From: Polytrichum commune
Lineage: Eukaryota > Streptophyta > Polytrichopsida > Polytrichales > Polytrichaceae
Length of the DNA stretch: 64,000 bases
Direction: 5' to 3'
Assembly (NCBI GenBank): GCA_950295325.1
Contig: OX485806.1
Span: 55,921,169 to 55,985,168, forward strand
Position numbers and translations under genes: made by a program. Shown one piece after another: positions 1-10,225 of this stretch; the first letter of the stretch is position 1, and the number at the start of each line of letters is the position of its first letter. The notes beneath the pieces were generated by a model. The model ran no database searches and was not told where the DNA came from. It saw nothing but the letters and a program-made list of their open reading frames with translations.

Positions 1-3000
1 TAATTTTGGTGTTGAAAGCAATTTAAGAACTCGAGAAACATTCAAAAGATGAGAGGAACCAAAATAAACTTAAATAAAGGTAAGCTAAGTGGAAAAATTA
101 AAAGGCAAAGTGAAAGAGTGAGTTTTTTTTTGGCAGGGTATGAAAAAAAAATTGGAGGGGTCTCGAGTTCATGGAGATGAGAAATTCGTTAGGTAAGGTA
201 GCAATTGCAAAGCAAAGCATGAAGAAGGAGAAAAGGCGTAAGCCTTGCCACGTTGGGAAGCTTGTTTTGAAAGGATTTTGATGCCTTAGGCAGCAACATT
301 AGGATGCATCTTTGGTAGTAAAGGGAGGCCGTCATTATGTAGGTGATAAGCTTGCTAGTAGGATATTGAATTGGGTGTGGTTGGATCTTACATTTGAGTC
401 CCATGCTGCATTGGGCTTGCAAAAGAATACCAAGTTGTGAGCATCTAGGTGGTGGAATAGGAAGAGAAGGAAGAAGCAAGATATCAGGTCAAGGCCGGAG
501 TTTTGCCACCTGATCTAGTGAGATTTGGGTTTACATGGCGAGAGGGGGTTGAGAGGATGGCGCATGGAGAGGAGTCAAATCACTAGAAAGAACTGGTTAG
601 AAAAACTTTAGTCAAGAGGAATAGAAGATGGGGAGACTACAGAGTGAACGAGTGGAGTAGTTGGTAGGTACATGCGCAGACTTTGGGCAAAGGGATGGAG
701 CAGCCAGGTGATTTCTTGGACACTCGATGACATTCCATGCAAAGGCTACCTCGAGCGATTGTATGAATGGAAGCGGCAGACGGGATGGCTCGGTGCTAAT
801 TTGGGGCTTCACCTCCTCCTTAGCAAGCTGGGATACTGGGATCTTCCCATCAATTGTAGAAGAACAACTTTGATGTCGAAGGTGTTTGCCTCAACATATG
901 ACCTAACATTATGGGTTACCATTTCCATCTTGGTTGTCTATGTGATTGGTGTAGTGTTGTGTGTGATTGAGATTGAGTAAAGTCATTGTTGAGTTGAGGA
1001 TCTTGGTTTGGCTAGCCTTGGTGTACAATCTCGACGATTGGTTGTTTGTTGGCAAGGTCTCATTTTTGGCTCCAAGGGTTAAAAATTGTTTATTTATTTA
1101 TTTTATAGATGGTAGTAGTTTGTGACTTCTGGTGATTAAAGTTTTTAAAAAAACCAATGATTGGGATGAAGGTTGAACGTGGTCAAACTTGTAGCTATCA
1201 TCTTGGCCCTTAGAGAGAGAGTCGAAAAATGAGGGTTGAACCTTAGTCGGGGACTCGAGGGAGGCTTTAGAGTTGGTAGGTGTCACAAGTGCACAAATGC
1301 TTGATTGGTTGTCTTGTACTTGTAGCGTTTTGAGTGGTGCGTATCTCTACGACATATAGGAATGTAGGTCAGAATCATTGATGCCATCGCGTGCCTCAGC
1401 ACGGGTTTGGAAATGCGGCACACTAGGGTTTATTTTTATCACAAACATTGGTTGTATTTGTTGGGCATTCTATTGAGCTAACCCAGGGGTTAAAATAAGC
1501 ATGTTGAGGAATCATTTAGAGAGGAGAAACCCAAGTCACTACTAATGCGTGCATGTGCAAAGTGTGAGCTATGCACTTGTTGCATTGCAGTAATGCTAGT
1601 GCTACTAATTTCCTTGATGGATAATGGAGTTGTGTCGTGAGGACACTTATATCGGGTTGTAGCATGAGGGAGACGGCCACTAATTAGGAGGCAAAAAAAC
1701 TAGGTTGTAGGGGTCCACGAAGAAGTTGGGTTCATTGCAATAGCGAGGAACAACGAGGCGTGGTTTTTTTGTTGCTTCTGGGGAGCCCAACATAGAGTAG
1801 AGTGGAAGAAAGCTACAAATCTTTTTGTCATGCAACTCCTTATGCGAGCAAGAAGACTCCCCACCTTTGATTGCATCCTAGTCCGGGTGGGGTTTTTTTT
1901 CACTCAATTTGTTGCCCCTCACTTCTCAACCATGCATTCTTTATAATTCAACATTCATTGAAAAGTGTGTAAATTATACACTATCATTAGAAATTTCAGC
2001 CAATATTTATGAATACTAGAGTCACTTGCACATTGATGAGATGCCATGTCTAATTGCCACACTCTCCAGCCATAATTGGTTATCCCTGTCTCATTAATTC
2101 AACCACATCACCCTAGTTGATTCACCGAATCTCCCAGTTGCCCACAACCATGGTCAATAATGTTATTACAATAGTAGTAGGTGTTTTGCATTAGCCATGC
2201 TCCGCTCTGCTCTGTCTTACGTTACCAAATCCTTTCTTGCAACCTGACCAACTTTAGCTTCATGTTTCCAACCTTCTCTGACTTTCCTTGCAGTTTCTTC
2301 AACTTGCATTCCTAGCTTAATGTGCCAGGTGCAACCTTCTCATCTCTTCCCTTCTCTACACTCACCTTGAGTTTGGAAAGCCTCCAACCTGAACTGGACC
2401 GATTGCAGTATCCTTGGTGGCAATTTGACTCCAACTGCCCTCACCATCACCTTTTTAGTGCTGTGAAATAGCTCTTACCCCGCAGTGGTTCAAGGCCTAA
2501 CTCTAGATACATTGATGTTCGTCAGCTTCATTCACTCCTACAAGACCATTTAGAAAATCCACCACCCAATACAAATCATGTGCAAACCCTACAAATCAAT
2601 GTGGTGAATGTGACAATGTCGTTGCGAATGATGACACTTACCACATATGTGAGCACTATTAGAGAGTTTTATCTTATTAGCGCTCTGATCCCCCACATAT
2701 AACATACACAAGGTTGTTTATGAGGGAGAAGCAAAGGCGGATCATTGAAGTGTGTCTCAGGCACCAATCGATAAGTTTCCTGCAAGGTTTCCAATCCTTC
2801 CACCCTATTATTTTAACAATTCGTACAAGTTCCATTGTTGGTTCACTATTATATCAAGGCGCCCTAGATGGCATTAATTAGTGATGTCAATAACATTATG
2901 GGATTTATGAGCAGTGGAGGGATGCTCATTGGATGGACCTGCGCCAGGTCGAGCGGTACTAGGATACCTTTATTTTAACTTTAATTCCTATTATTCCTTT

Positions 3001-4080
3001 AGAATTTCTAAGGTGCCTCAAATCGTGCATTTTCCTTGGAATTGCCTTCAATGGTTGGTAATTGAAACATGGGAGTACATTTTGGGCTCATACTTATATT
3101 GAAAAGAAGATGGATGTAGATGAAGGGTGTTTTACAATGGGGTGCAAGCCATGAGTTGTACTAAGGAATTGTTCTAACAAACATGCAAAGGGGAAGTAAT
3201 GAGCTACAATGGGAAATTAACAATAGAAGCAACTAGTGTAAGCAAAATTGGAAGTAGTAGGGAAGGGCCACAAACATCAACGACCACTCAAGTAATTAAT
3301 AATAGATTGGAAAATTAGGCAGATGGACACTTAAGACATTAACAACATGCCTCATAAACAATGTAATATGACCAAGTATTTCTAAATGTTTGCATGTTAA
3401 ATAAGGATGGGATAATCATCACACTACCCCTACCTCAATTCTAAATTGCATGGAGTGGAGGGCTAGTAGTGGGTATCTAATGCTTATGGAGCAAGAATCC
3501 CCCAGTTGGACTAGGATGCAATCAAGGGGAAGGTGAGGTGTTTGTTCAAAATGTCATTTGCAAGATTACTACCTACCTCTACCACAAGGTTTTGGTCAAT
3601 GCAATCCAATATATGGACTTTGTGTAACACCAAAATCAAAACATGGAAACTTGACACAATATACAAAGAGTTGAAGAAGGAGTTCCATTCCACCAACAAT
3701 GTAAAGTAAAAATTTAAATTTTGTCCAAGCAACATCATACGTGGTCTGAATGATATCAATAAGACATAAGTTGTGGACTGGCCTATAGCGCTCAATATGT
3801 GGCCTGTGAAAATTGGTACCATCTCTAAAAAAAAAAGGTGTTGGCATTTGAAAATGCCGGATTCTAATTGTAGTAAAAGAAGGCACTTTCACCTCATTAT
3901 AGGCTTTCAACAATTGTGACATTTTTCATCCACCATCCATATTTTCATTTGCCACCCAATCCAGATGCCCACCCAGTCTCAAGTTCTTCAAAGATGATAT
4001 GATAGAATCTACCAACACCAACGGTGTACCACAACAAATGAAAGAGCGCCAAACTCATGCACAAATACTATGTTATTGAA
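1..4080. other. Intergenic, no recognised gene
   Basis: I see no gene that can be recognised here. There are only short open frames on both strands, without a conserved motif or a convincing exon chain. The longest plus-strand one (672-980) is listed separately. Base composition is mixed and the region is probably old, decayed repeat sequence. It contains none of the LTR family that fills the following 15 kb. Confidence 0.5.
672..980 (+). CDS. Small ORF of unknown identity, doubtful
   Basis: An open frame of 102 codons beginning with ATG. I do not recognise the product. The first 70 residues are mixed polar and aromatic with several Trp (LWAKGW, YEWKRQTGWLG). The last 25 or so residues form a hydrophobic stretch (about 79-101) that could be a membrane segment. 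No neighbouring exon with compatible splice sites was found and no family motif is visible. It may be a chance frame or a fragment of a decayed gene; I keep it only because its Trp-rich composition differs from the surrounding low-complexity frames. Confidence 0.15.
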   Translation: MRRLWAKGWSSQVISWTLDDIPCKGYLERLYEWKRQTGWLGANLGLHLLLSKLGYWDLPINCRRTTLMSKVFASTYDLTLWVTISILVVYVIGVVLCVIEIE

Positions 4081-4089
4081 ATAACTACC

Positions 4090-4341
4090 ATTTCGTATCT
4101 AGGCTTGGAATTACCATCAACATCATCCCAAAGGAGGACAATGCCTATTGTGTAACAATTGACAACATCCCATATTGCATATATCCATATTTCACGAAGA
4201 TGTCTGGCATGTTTTGGACAAAAAAGGAAATGTTTGTATTGCAAATACCTTTACTACATATTAAGATATTTATGCAAGGTGGATTTCAATAACAACAAGT
4301 TCATTCATGCTCCAATGTACGCCTACAATAAGGTTGTGTGA
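4090..4341 (+). pseudogene. SWIM-type zinc-finger fragment, frameshifted
   Basis: Two overlapping plus frames together read like a SWIM zinc finger. The first has YCICPYF (C-x-C) at about 4,173-4,193. The second, in another frame, has KRKCLYCKYLYYIL followed by FIHAPMYAYNKVV. The usual C-x-H of the second half reads C-K-Y, so a ligand is lost, and a frameshift separates the halves. The segment after it closely matches an intact SWIM-like frame on the minus strand at 58,113-58,382 (KR...CKHLYFIF...FIHAPTFSFNEV), which is why I call it related. SWIM domains are common in MULE transposases and derived plant proteins; which source applies here is not visible. Confidence 0.5.
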
Positions 4342-4489
4342 CTACTTGAGTTGGCCAATGTTGTTGAGCGTTAGTATTGATAGTATTGTAGTGTTCACCC
4401 TATAGTTCATGATATAATATATTTGGAAACATATTTGGTTGCCCACATGTGGAGTTAATCATCTCCATATTAATAATGTGGGCAACCAC

Positions 4490-4599
4490 ATGGAGAGTTA
4501 ATCATCTCTTTGGTGGAATGTGAAGGGTTAATGCTCGTGACCTTGCTAGAATTACCAAATGATTTAGATAATTAAGGGGCGCTAGCAAGGGTTGTGACA
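4490..4599 (+). repeat. 3' end of LTR, chromovirus copy 1 (family A)
   Basis: About 110 bp matching the end of the family A LTR, finishing GCTAGCAAGGGTTGTGACA. The full-length relative at 5,597-6,524 ends in almost the same bases. Upstream of 4,490 the similarity is lost. Two short direct repeats (cacat...ggagttaatcatctc type, about 4,447 and 4,482) mark the breakpoint region. It is directly followed by a primer binding site, so it is the 5' LTR of the plus-strand element. Confidence 0.75.
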
Positions 4600-4601
4600 T
4601 G

Positions 4602-4613
4602 TGGTATCAAGGC
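4602..4613 (+). other. Primer binding site, copy 1 (tRNA-iMet type)
   Basis: TGGTATCAAGGC begins two bases after the LTR end. Plant LTR retrotransposons primed by initiator methionine tRNA have TGGTATCAGAGC; this differs at one position. It fixes the plus orientation of copy 1. Confidence 0.75.
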
Positions 4614-4629
4614 AAGGTTTCATTTTTTG

Positions 4630-5183
4630 CTAGCACTTTGAAGGAAAGATGGCTACCAAATGTGCGGGTGATGATGGAGAGTTCATGGTTTTTGAAAAAA
4701 TTAAAACGTTCAAAATGGAACAAAGATCATATCCAAGAGGATTTTAACCCCGCCATTGATTTTAATGATAATGATTGAAATGATGGTGAATTCAGTGAAG
4801 AAATGGAGAAGTCCTTTGAAATGGCTCTTAAAAACCTCGAAAAAGGTTTGGGGGTTGGATTACCAAATGCACCTAGAAGTTTGGAAAATGGTGATGTTGG
4901 ATTGAAATTCCAACTCAAAATGCTTGAATTCATGGACTTTGTGAATCAAGAACTCAAGTATGGTTAACATGAGAAGGCCCATCAAGATAAAATGATTGAG
5001 TTCCTCGTGATGCAAGGTATTAGGCCTTCATCTTCAACAAAAAAATTGGTTAAAGTAAATATACCAAGTATTTTTTCGGGGCTAGGCAAGATAAAAATAT
5101 GAATAAACAACTAATATAACGTCCAAAAATTATGGAGGACAATAAGATATCCATAGTGATGACAATTTTTTTCAAAACATGCA
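4630..5183 (+). pseudogene. gag N-terminal part, chromovirus copy 1
   Basis: A decayed gag reading frame starting near the ATG at 4,649 with several stop codons. It can be followed by comparison with the gag of the minus-strand copy at 13,130-14,155: both share a segment reading MIEFLVMQG.RPSSSTKKL (MMQGARPFSSTKKL in the other copy) and then a lysine-rich stretch. The frame is cut at about 5,183 by insertion of copy 2 and resumes at 14,535 (see that entry). Gag is the capsid protein of Ty3/gypsy elements. No function remains. Confidence 0.7.
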
Positions 5184-7027
5184 TATTACGATCCTTGTTA
5201 ATTTTCCTTAATTTAGCTTCACTGCCTCTTAACTCTAGCAAGTGCCACAAGCGCTAACTTACACATCCCACGCACATGCATGATTAGCTCCTAATACCGC
5301 ATACCTCCAAGCTCATGACTTGGTCACCAAACCCTCCTACACATGCATTTGGGACTCCCTTTAGTAGGTAGCCAATGGTTAAAATGGACTTCCCATCCAT
5401 GGAAGTCCACTATTCAATTGATCATTGTGTTGCCAAAATAACATTGCAACAACCCAGAGAAAATTTTCAAGTATGTTCCGGGTGGGGTTGGTTGGCTAAG
5501 TCGCGTCACTCATACAAACCTCCATGACTTTGGATTAGCCACCTACCCCACCAACAGTTGGGACAAGTAGACATTTCCTCTTAGCCGCAGGGGCTATGAC
5601 GCGCACCTCTCCATGAGGAGTGTCTGAGGAGTGCACAAGGGGGACCCCGAAGTGACACCCGGGACTTGTAGTGCCGTTGATGAGAGGGCCCAAGTGATCC
5701 TAATATATGTCAGGGCTCTGGGTGTTGGGGACGCCTCCCACCCATGAAGACTAGGAGGAATGAGGGTATGGCCATGATTTATAAGTAGCTTTTGGCATGT
5801 ACATTCTAAAATGCTGAAAAACATCTCAATCGAAGGTGTGAGCTAGGATATATGGCAATCTGAATGGGGCATTGTCCCATAACAGTGCCATGGTACAATA
5901 GTGGCCTGGGAGTGGCTCCCGATACTGCCAAGGTTTGAACAAGCATAACTTCCATCGGTGAGTAGTCCAGCGGTATTTACGTGAAACGTAAGTGAAGATG
6001 GAAGGGTCATTTGTTAGCATCAGAAATTACATAAGGAAGTTATGCTGGTATGAAGATGCTAGGGGCTTCTAAGTCCAGCGGCTAAAGGAAAATGTCTACT
6101 TGGCCCAACTCTTGGAAAAGAGACAAAAGTTTTCTTGACAGTGGCGTAGGGACTTATATATGGGTGACGTGGTGTGGCCTCACCCACCCGTGGTCGAATG
6201 ACACGACCTCCATGGGCATTGGTCCAAACTGAGGCCATAGTTGCCTAGTATGGTTCGGATTGTTTTAGTGTTGTTTGGCAACGCAATGATAAACATAAGA
6301 TTGCACTTCCATGGATGGAAGTCGACATCTAAGAATTGGTCACCGATTAAGGGGTGAGTCCTGAAAGCAAAGTAGGAGGGTTGGTTCCCCTCCTATGAAC
6401 TATAAGGTTCGGGATAGGAGGAGCTAACCATTAGCATGGCGAAATGCAAGGGTTAGCGCTCATGACCTTTGCTTAAAATGAAAATGGTCAATATAGTTAA
6501 AGGGAGCTAGCAAGGGTTGCGACAGGCTAGAACCCCCCAACAACTTCAAAATACCATCACGTCCTTATGTGATGTTTGATGCTATCAAGCAACCACTTTA
6601 TCGCCATGCATTCTTTGCATAGATGCCGATGAACATTTCATTTGCCCCATTTAGGCAAACACTGAGGAAGTTATGCATGTTCAAACCATGGCAGACTCGG
6701 GCGCCGCTCCCAAGTCATTGTTGTCCCAGGGTGTTGTCCCTAGATAACGCCCCACTCAAATTGCCTTATCTTCTAGCTCAAACCTCCATGTGAGGTGTTC
6801 CATAGCATTCTAAGATTTGGCCGCCATTAGCTTCTTATAATTTATGGCGTTATCCTCATGACTTCTAGTCTCTGTGGGTGGGAGGTGTTTTCAAGGCACA
6901 AACCCTTCACCCACACTAGGATCATTCAGGCCCTTTCACCAATGGCGCCACAAGTTTAGGGTGTCACTCCGGGATCCTCCTTGGGCCCATGATGTTGCAG
7001 GCACTCCTCATAGAGAGGTGCGCAACA
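5184..7027 (-). repeat. 3' LTR of copy 2, split by a solo LTR
   Basis: The LTR reads in from about 5,184, where the expected TGTCG start is mutated, to 5,596 and resumes at 6,525 or 6,530 to 7,027, ending GGTGCGCAACA. About 915 bp remain once the inserted LTR is removed. The join falls where intact relatives read ccgctgggcatagaagcccc. The 5' LTR of the same element is only 359 bp, so the two LTRs differ by a large internal deletion. Confidence 0.75.
5597..6524 (+). mobile_element. Solo LTR of family A, TSD GGCTA
   Basis: A 928-bp LTR beginning TGACGCGCACCTCTCC and ending AGCAAGGGTTGCGACA. Terminal bases match other family A copies (TGTCGC...GCGACA). It is flanked on both sides by GGCTA (5,592-5,596 and 6,525-6,529), a 5-bp target-site duplication typical of Ty3/gypsy integration. 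No internal region is present, so it is a solo LTR left by recombination. It lies in reverse orientation inside the 3' LTR of copy 2. The frames on its minus strand are antisense shadows. Confidence 0.85.
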
Positions 7028-7045
7028 CTCATTCCCACCAATTTG
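7028..7045 (-). other. Polypurine tract, copy 2
   Basis: On the minus strand the bases just before the 3' LTR read GGTGGGAATGAG. This is purine-rich and directly adjoins the LTR start, as expected of the plus-strand primer site of an LTR retrotransposon. Confidence 0.55.
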
Positions 7046-7649
7046 AATCGATGCCTTCATCGACTATACCTCTAATTAGCACACCAATTTTCAAGTTGCC
7101 ATCTTCTCTTGGTGTGGCATTGTGTTTCCTTTGGGCCGCTACCCCCACAATGCATCTTCAAATTTGGCAAAGTCTCAAAGGTGTCGTTCCTAAATGCTCC
7201 GTTTAGAAGACCTCGGAAATCTTGTTGAAAAACCTAAGCTACACTAGACCCACCTGCTTTGAGACTCAATTGGGTTGCCCCTCCTTTTAGGCCTCCCAAG
7301 TTAGGCTCTACTAGCCTAACTCTACCTTTTTGGTTTCCACTAAGTTGTCTTGGTTACAACTTTGAGATGGTTTTCCATTGCCACGCCTTGATCGCACGGG
7401 GATTGATGCCAAGTCCCGCCGATTCGGTTTCCACTTTGTTTTTTTTTCATATTTTCTCTCTGCACCAATAAAGTTGAACTTTATTGCCTCAAGCTAAAGG
7501 AAAAATACATGTTGTGGAGGGCATTGCCTCCAAACTAAGTGTGCTACTAGCATCTCTCCCGGATTGAAAGAGGTTGATGTCCTCATCAATGCACACATTT
7601 CTTTTTATTGGAAGCTTTAGCCTTAGTTTCTCTAAAACGCTTCACTACC
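7046..7649 (-). other. 3' internal non-coding region of copy 2
   Basis: Untranslated spacer between the chromodomain and the 3' LTR. A stretch at about 7,330-7,435 (ccactaagttgtcttggttacaa ... gatgccaagtcccgccg) recurs at 47,250-47,324 plus 48,298-48,330, where a solo LTR splits it. Open frames on the plus strand in this part are not supported by any motif. Confidence 0.55.
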
Positions 7650-8055
7650 TTTTTCGAGTTCACCATGTCTTTTGCCACTACCCAAGTGACTTCTTTCTCA
7701 TGGAATCATTGTCACTTCACCAAATACTCCTCTCCTCTTTGCTTGTGGTTCCTACATTTGAAAATGCCTTCAACCACATATTCCAAATGATCTCCTACAA
7801 GGTCGGAGGTGGCTTAATCATTTGTTTGCGATTGGGCTATAAGGTGTCTTCCTCTAATGGCTTTAGTAGTGAGACATGGAATGTTGGATGCACTTTGATC
7901 TCGGGTGGTAACTCCAACTTATATACGTCCTTAAACACTCGTTCCACAATAAAAAATGAACCCGTAAATTTGGACATGAACTTTGGAATAAGGCCTTCAG
8001 GCAATGTGAAGTTTTTCACATTCAACAACACCTTTTGGCCCACCTCATATTCCAC
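7650..8055 (-). pseudogene. Integrase C-terminus and chromodomain, copy 2
   Basis: The open frame 7,837-8,055 reads YEVGQKVLLNVKNF...HPTFHVSLLKP, the typical GPY/F-type C-terminal module of Ty3/gypsy integrases. Downstream in the minus direction, after a stop and a frameshift, comes GDHLEYVVEGIFKCRNHK then RGEEYLVK and, past further stops, FHEKEVTWV..AKDMVN. This is a chromodomain pattern (Y.VE.IL..R...G..YLVKW.GY....TW). In chromoviruses the chromodomain is thought to guide integration into heterochromatin by reading histone marks. The frameshift and stops show it is dead. Confidence 0.75.
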
Positions 8056-8184
8056 ATCGCATCTTTTGGCATGGACTTGTTTTTTGTAGCACTTTTAGGT
8101 TTTTTTTAACAACAATTTGGTCTTCATTAGAACTTGTTCACGCTTCTTGGCCAAATCCTCACCCTCTTGGTTAAATTCTAGTAT

Positions 8185-8830
8185 TTAATGTGCCCCCTCG
8201 AGAGCTAGGTCAGCATGTTGGAGCGGATCCACTTCATAAGCCACATTGAAAAGCAATTGCTTGGTCGCCGAGTGCGTGGCCGCATTGTAATTAAACTTTG
8301 CTAAACCCACATAGTCCGCCCAAGTTTGTTGGTCCGCACTCACGAAGTTCCTCAAGTATTGGTTCAAGATTTCTAATCATGGGCTCCCTTTGGCCAATCG
8401 TTTGGGGATGAAAGGCGGTGCTAAAGGTTTGTTTTGTTCCAACCTCCCTAAAGAAATGCCTCCAAAATGTGTTTGTCAACTTCAAATCTCGAAGTGACAC
8501 AATCATTCTCGGCAACCCATGATGCCTCAACCATGCATTGAGATCGAGCTTTGCGGTCTGCAAAACGTTTGTCGTTCCCACGGTCGGCACCATATGCACC
8601 AACTTATTAAACCGATCCACCATCACCAAGATGGCATCGTAGATTTGTGAGTCCGGCAAACTCGTGATGAAGTCCACAGAGACACTATGCTATGGCCCCA
8701 GCGGGATAAGCAACGGTTACAATAAGCCGACTTGCTTTTGGTAAGAGGCTCGGTTCACTTGGCATTTGACACAAGTCTTCACAATGTGGGTGATTCTGTT
8801 ATTTCCTGGATGGCTAGAAGTACCTTTTTG
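8185..8830 (-). pseudogene. Integrase core, copy 2, inactive
   Basis: Minus-strand frames give CQVNRASYQKQ (end of the zinc-binding part), then DFITSLPDS..YDAILVMVDRFNKLVHM and IVSLRDLKLTNTFWRHFF, and a further frame with TWADYVGLAKFNYNAATHSAT. These are the landmarks of a Ty3/gypsy integrase (D of DFITSLP; the SDRD.KFTS.FW block; FAYN..H.ST.). The second catalytic aspartate normally lies in SDRD; here the block reads SLRD, so that aspartate is replaced by leucine. The frame also shifts between 8,291 and 8,367. The enzyme would have inserted the cDNA; this copy cannot. Confidence 0.8.
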
Positions 8831-9002
8831 ACACGGTTGTTATAGTGGTTTTTTCTCCTCTATTACCGGCAATGGGACTATCATGTTTTTCTTTCAATAC
8901 CAATAGCCTTAACTTGCATTGTGGCACATACACCCGACTTTGCTTATATTTGAGCAATCCGTCCGTGTACACCTTGGTCTTGTGCAACCCCAGATAATGT
9001 TG

Positions 9003-9245
9003 TCACATCTTCAAGCAATGCACTACGACATAGAGTTTAATCTCATGAATTGGCCATCTCCTTCGACAATCGTCAAGTTCTTTGCTTTTATAAGAAATGG
9101 GCCATCCATCTTGTATCAACACTTTACCAATGGCAAAATCATTTGCATCCGTATGTACCTCAAGAGGTTGATCAAACTTTGGGAATCTGAGCACAAGCGG
9201 ACAACTTGTTTTTGAGCTCCCGAAAGGCTTGGTGACACAGTTCAT
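9003..9245 (-). pseudogene. RNase H domain, copy 2
   Basis: An 80-codon frame with the conserved block LEVHTDANDFAIGKVLIQDG, then PISYKSKELDD...RWPIHEIKLYVVVHCLKM. This is the RNase H module following reverse transcriptase in Ty3/gypsy elements. The catalytic aspartate of HTDA is present. The usual GGVL reads GKVL. It is separated from the RT frame by stops. Confidence 0.8.
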
Positions 9246-9289
9246 CCCAGTTTAACAAGTCCCACAAAGACCCAACAACCTTAGAAAAA

Positions 9290-10114
9290 TATCGAATGAA
9301 GTAGCGGTAGTAATTGGCTAGGCCAAGGAATGACCTAAGTTTTTTTTGAATGGACGACCACTTTCACTTTTGGATTTCCTTTACCTTTTTATGTCCAGCT
9401 TAATTCCATCTCTCGTCACCACATGGCCCAAAAAACTCAATTTCTTGGAGAACAAAGTCACTATTTTCTTTGTTGTTCCTTAGCTTTTGAAGCACCACAT
9501 GAAGGTATCGTGCGTGCTCCTTCGTTGTCTTGGAATACACCAAGATGTCGTCAATGTAGACCATCACGAAGTTGTTCATCTCCTCTTAAAAAATGGTGTT
9601 TATAAAGGGGTGTGAATGTCGAGGGCGTATTACACAATCCGAAAAACATCACCAAAAATCATAAGAACCATATCTTGTGAGGCACGCCGTCTTTGCCACA
9701 TCTTCATTTGCGATTCAAATTTGTAATATCCTGAATTTAAGTCTGTACGACTAAAATACTTAGCCCCCGCCAACCGGTCGAAAAGATCATCAATCCGAGG
9801 TAATAGATAGTTGTTTTTATAATCACATTATTCAAGGCCCTATAATCGATACACATGCATAGCTTGCCATCTTTTTTATTTACAAAGAACACCGGGGCTT
9901 CATATGGTGATTTTTTTGGCCTAATATAACATCTCAATAGCAAATTATTATGTTGTTCTTTCAATTCTAGCAACTCCTTTTGATTCAATCGATAAGGTGC
10001 ATTGGATGGTGGCTCAGACCCCGAGATCAGTTTGATTTTGTAATCAACTTCTCCCCTTGGCGGTAAATTTTGGAACAACTCGTTGGTGAGTATATCCTTG
10101 TGCCTCCCTAACAC
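9290..10114 (-). pseudogene. Reverse transcriptase, copy 2
   Basis: The frame 9,737-10,114 carries the fingers/palm start: PPRGEVDYKIKLISGSEPPSNAPYRL, then SPYEAPVFFVNKKDGKLCMCIDYRALN. After a frameshift the catalytic motif MVYIDDILVYS is read on the minus strand at about 9,540-9,572 (YIDD; Ty3/gypsy elements normally have Y-x-D-D). After that FFG.......K...IQ and LRSFLGLANYYRYFI are visible down to about 9,290. The enzyme copies element RNA into cDNA. The active-site Asp pair survives but the frame is broken at least once. Confidence 0.8.
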
Positions 10115-10225
10115 CTTGCAAATGTGTTCGGGGGAGGGCCATTGTTTATAGCTTCCCCATGAGTTCTTTGGAGTTGTTCCATTTGAATCACCACCACCAT
10201 TTGTTCATTGGTCATTTGATCCATC

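Noticed and set aside
7574-8089. 171-codon plus-strand ORF
   Set aside because: It lies opposite the integrase C-terminus and chromodomain of copy 2, which have clear family motifs on the minus strand.
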